This document shows positions 49,815 through 64,000 of a DNA stretch of 64,000 bases, piece by piece. The notes beneath the pieces were generated by a model. That model saw only the letters and a list, made by a program, of their open reading frames with translations, made no database searches and had not been told where the DNA came from. The position numbers and the translations under genes were made by a program. Source of the stretch: Syngnathus acus. Taxonomy: Eukaryota > Chordata > Actinopteri > Syngnathiformes > Syngnathidae. Position 1 is the first letter of the stretch. Every line of letters begins with the position of its first letter. The DNA lies in contig NC_051102.1 in assembly GCF_901709675.1 (NCBI RefSeq), positions 11,417,412-11,481,411 on the forward strand. The letters are read 5' to 3'.

Positions 49815-50398
49815 CCAATCCCGAATGGAGCTTTGACTTCCCTGGCAAAATAAAACGCGGCACATGGCACAGCTCGCTACTTGTCACGTTTTCAAAAATA
49901 TATACTGTATAGAAGCATCATCTTGAAAGTTATTTCTTAAGCAAGTGCATATGGCTATTATAATCTGCAGTAAAATCAAGACAGGTTCTAAAAGCTCAGG
50001 TGTTGATTGTACAGGCTGGTTATTGGCATCAAGTATTTACACTGTGTACTGGTACTTGCAGTGTGCATGGCAAAGTAAAGGCGCCGGCGTCGAGTGGATT
50101 GCCACCAAGCCCATTTTGAATAACCAACCCATCCAAAGTGCAACCACACAGTTTCTCGCTTAAAACAGGCTTTGGCTGGTTTTGGAAATCATACTGTTAA
50201 TAATGTCTTTTCTAATTTGCTACGACACACCCGTATTGGTGTGGTTCAATACTACAGATATCATCGTCACATTTCCTCTGTCATCCTACGACACTCTGAC
50301 AAAGTTCCCCCCTCTAAGAGACTGATGAAGTGACTTCTTTCCATTATACATTTGAAATGAGCTCAAGTGGGCGCGGATAGCAATCTACAGCATGTCCG

Positions 50399-50708
50399 TT
50401 AGGGATGGGCATTTCACTCCATTTCCTTGTCGACTATGGAAAGATGTTGTTTGGCTTAATGGGATTGGACAATCCTTTTGGGATTGTTCTGAAGTCGAGC
50501 GGATGACAGTGTTGTATTACGATGGTGAAAAATGTGCGGATGAAGCTCAACTTCGCATAGCTGCCGTGTTGCGTTTTTTCAGATGAAAAATGAACCGACT
50601 GAATCGGCAGCGCCGAGTGCACTCCATTTTGTCTTAAATGCTTCCAAACACGATGAATCGACAATTCTCTCCTCACTCACTTAACAACCGATTAAACCCA
50701 TCCCTAAT
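50399..50708. mobile_element. small MITE with TTAGGGATGGG inverted ends
   Basis: TTAGGGATGGG at the left and CCCATCCCTAA at the right form 11-bp inverted ends about 310 bp apart. The flanks ATGTCCGT and ATGTCGAC agree at the first five bases, perhaps a decayed 8-bp hAT target duplication. Confidence 0.6.
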
Positions 50709-51257
50709 GTCGACACAACTCCTCGACTGACAACACAATAGTGAAAATTCCAAATAGTTGAAGACAAAACTGAACACATCATTCATCTTAAGTAGTGCTT
50801 TCAAAAGGTGTCGGGTCGAAAGAAAAACATTATGCTACCACAGGACAAGTATTCATCGAGTATTTAAGGTCAAAGTAATCGGCAAAACATAAAAAAACAA
50901 TCCTAAAATAACAAAAGGTTAGATGGCATCTCCATCTGCTATACATCATTTCGGATGCTCTTGAATCCCCATCTGATTTAGAAAATATCTATTGATCAAA
51001 TATCTACTCGACTGGTTATATTACAAGAATCCAGCCACATGAAATAGAAAAATATCAAATATCACCAGCGATGATAAGAAAACATGACAACCTGAACAAG
51101 CAGAAATATTGCTATGGTAACACCATTGTCCTTTGACATCAGTGAGCATCATCCTTCTGGTGCTCTGGTTGGTTGGTTGTCTGGATGATCCCTCGAGGGG
51201 AGAGGAAGGGGGCTCATTCTGGCTTGTGTGGCACATGGGAGGTGTGTTTGGATCAAG

Positions 51258-61920
<10,663 letters not shown>

Positions 61921-61936
61921 TCTTCAAATGATCCCA

Positions 61937-63427
61937 CTGGAAACAGAAAACAAGGAAGTGATTAGTGGTGATTTCAATATTCATTTTTCAAGGTCATCGT
62001 AAGCTGAGCTATTTATAGAGTTGCTTGTTGTTAAGATTTCTTACGCTTGCCGAAGAAGGTTGGTGCTACTAATGAGCTTTGCATCATGTCCGTTCCCTGG
62101 GAGGATTGCAACATCCTCCAAAATCATGTGACATGAACATACATGTAGTAAACAGCCAAACCAAGTCTCCGATTTGGCTTGTTGTTTTTCCAAGTGGTGC
62201 TTTCACATGTTCGGGCTGAAATTGCCCACTGTGACCATGCACAGCGTAGTTACAAAAAGAAAAAAAAAAGAGCTTTCATTTGTAAAAAAACAAACAAATG
62301 TGCGGTGGGCTCCGATGAGAACATGTAATACTCCTGGGAGCAGCCGCACAGATTAATTTTTACTCGACTGCATTGGCGTGGTTTTGCATGCTCGCACAAT
62401 CGTCTTGCGTTTGATGTCTAAAAATAGTCTGCACCCGAGTTGTTTCTTGCTATAAAAGACCATTACTGACAGCAGCAGTGATGTACATTGCGACATAGTG
62501 TGGAAAAAACCCCCAAATCTCTGCCTCTCATTTTTCTCACTTGTTTGCAGCCATTTGGCATCCGAGATGAAGCAGGCAGGGGCTAGCGAGGACGGTGACA
62601 GTTCACAGGGTGGGAATTGGGAGAGGTCGGCGGTGAAGAAGACAGCTCATGCATGCTTTTATTATGTAGGTCAGTGTTTTCAGATGAGCCTAAGACTCAT
62701 GCTTGTTTACGTGTGAGAGAACCACTGAATGTGCATGGGGAGGGGTCAGTGATAACCATGTGTGTGTTTGTGTGTAGGGGGGGCGGGGGGGTACTTGGAG
62801 CGCAGCCAGATGGAGATCGCAAGGCCAATTGGGAGGCCGAGCATTGTCTGGCCAACCTCAGCATCCGTCTACCTTGTGTCTGTCTATGAATGAATCCAGC
62901 GTGGCCACGAGGTCGTTGGCTTTATCTGATTGTTGCGACACGTTTACACTTTTTGGCACAGCGGTCGGCATCTCACAGTGCAAACCAGGTCACCAAAGCC
63001 CTCAAGCTGCTGAGGTGTTTTCCACCCTTTTCCTTGTCTTATCGCTGACGAGCAGGCACAAAATGTCCCAAAAAGGACTAGAATTGGATTTCAAAGGACA
63101 AAAGTGCACGGGTTCAATGTGTGAAGGATACAGCGCTAGGTAAGGCACAGTTGCTGGAGCTGAATTAAACCTGTCTGCCTAATCCCCGTAAACCAGCAGC
63201 AGCGGCGGCGGCAGCAGCAGCAGCAACAGCCGCCGCCACCTGGGGTTGTTTATCACACTGTTTTTCATCAGCCCAGCCTTTCACATTGGATTGCCCTCCC
63301 ATAACTCATCAATGTAAAATGCTATTCTTATTTGCTCATCTCCATAAAACCTGTCAATTCGACAACCCATTTACCTCAGTGCACCCCCGCCCACTCTGCT
63401 TTGCTCTGTCTCTTTCACTTGATGCAT

Positions 63428-63488
<61 letters not shown>

Positions 63489-64000
63489 CTGGTGGTTGTG
63501 CCTGCCCATCACTGTACCCCAGTTGACACTGACTGCAACAGTTGGAACACAGATGTGCACTTTGGTTGAGATGTAAATCAAAGTGGCACACGGTTTGTGT
63601 TACCAGGCAACCGTGTGACAGGAGAAGACCAGCGTGGATATTTTGCAGACACAATGTCAAAAAGATTGCCAGGCCAATAGCCGCCTGACGAGATGCGCTC
63701 AGTGAACTAGCATGCACCTGGCAGCCTGAGCTGTGCTATTTTGCATTTATTCAAAGAGTTGCGGGAATACTTACAGTGGTCTTGTGTCCCTGCTGGTTTG
63801 TTCACCAGTGAATCTTCTGTCTTCACCAGGCACATCCAGTACGCACTCCGACCTTTGCTGCAGCACCAGTGCACTATTCCTCTTAAATCCACAGAGAAAT
63901 CCATCCATTGTATGGTCCAAACGCTCGGCTTGCTAGATGGAGTCCCGGTGACCCGGGATGAGGCTGGTGCTCGAGAGGAACTGGGCCATTGAGTGCAAGA
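61937..64000. other. nyap2 upstream intron / 5' region
   Basis: Upstream of the first coding exon of nyap2; probably 5' intron. Holds an in-phase CAG/CGG-type run at about 63196-63240 and a long (CT)n. I recognise no coding exon to the window end. Confidence 0.55.
63430..63482 (+). repeat. (CT)n microsatellite
   Basis: About 26 CT units upstream of nyap2, giving artefactual Leu-Ser and Arg-Glu ORFs. Confidence 0.96.

Larger units (their letters stand above)
47789..51257. other. intergenic region between col4a4 and nyap2 (convergent 3' ends)
   Basis: The two genes run toward each other, so this holds both 3' UTRs. A hAT-like end fragment (about 47930-48000, CCAGTGATTCCCAATCTTTT), a LINE fragment, a long (CA)n and a small MITE are present. 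No protein-coding gene was recognised. Confidence 0.65.

Noticed and set aside
63196-63240. CAG/CGG run as a polyglutamine-coding exon
   Set aside because: No long open frame with splice borders around it; treated as simple repeat DNA.

Overview
This is a genomic window from a vertebrate, most likely a ray-finned fish (teleost, percomorph-like). Genes have many small exons with GT/AG introns. The proteins match vertebrate FGF12, COL4A3, COL4A4 and NYAP2. Introns are short for vertebrates, and the DNA carries long (CA)n, (CTGT)n and (CT)n microsatellites, a tRNA-derived SINE, LINE tails and small hAT/MITE-like elements of types common in fish. The species cannot be told from the sequence.

Layout. 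1-11.4 kb, + strand: the last four coding exons of fgf12, a fibroblast growth factor homologous factor; its first exon lies left of the window. 15.4-16.6 kb, - strand: a compact two-exon preprosomatostatin gene with a divergent 14-residue hormone and a recognisable CRE/TTTAAA promoter. 19.0-33.7 kb, - strand: col4a3, about 52 exons, complete from signal peptide to the last NC1 exon. 33.7-47.8 kb, + strand: col4a4, about 47 exons, complete, transcribed away from col4a3 from a shared promoter gap of about 100 bp. 51.3-61.9 kb, - strand: nyap2, six coding exons, coding for about 1094 residues because of a large repeat-rich fourth coding exon. The rest is intron and intergenic DNA with microsatellites and transposon remnants.

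How the genes relate. col4a3 and col4a4 encode two of the three chains of the alpha3-alpha4-alpha5 type IV collagen network of basement membranes; the head-to-head pair fits co-expression. nyap2 is a neuronal PI3-kinase adaptor and fgf12 is an intracellular sodium-channel regulator; they are neighbours by descent rather than by pathway. In human, COL4A3/COL4A4/NYAP2 sit on 2q36 and FGF12/SST on 3q27-28. The two sets are joined here, which may keep an ancestral FHF-COL4 linkage also seen for FGF14-COL4A1/A2 and FGF13-COL4A5/A6.

The points most worth following are the divergent somatostatin (C-terminus like the catfish somatostatin-22 type), the DSK(E/D)R repeat expansion in NYAP2, and the joined synteny. 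I found no prokaryotic system, CRISPR array or intact transposon.
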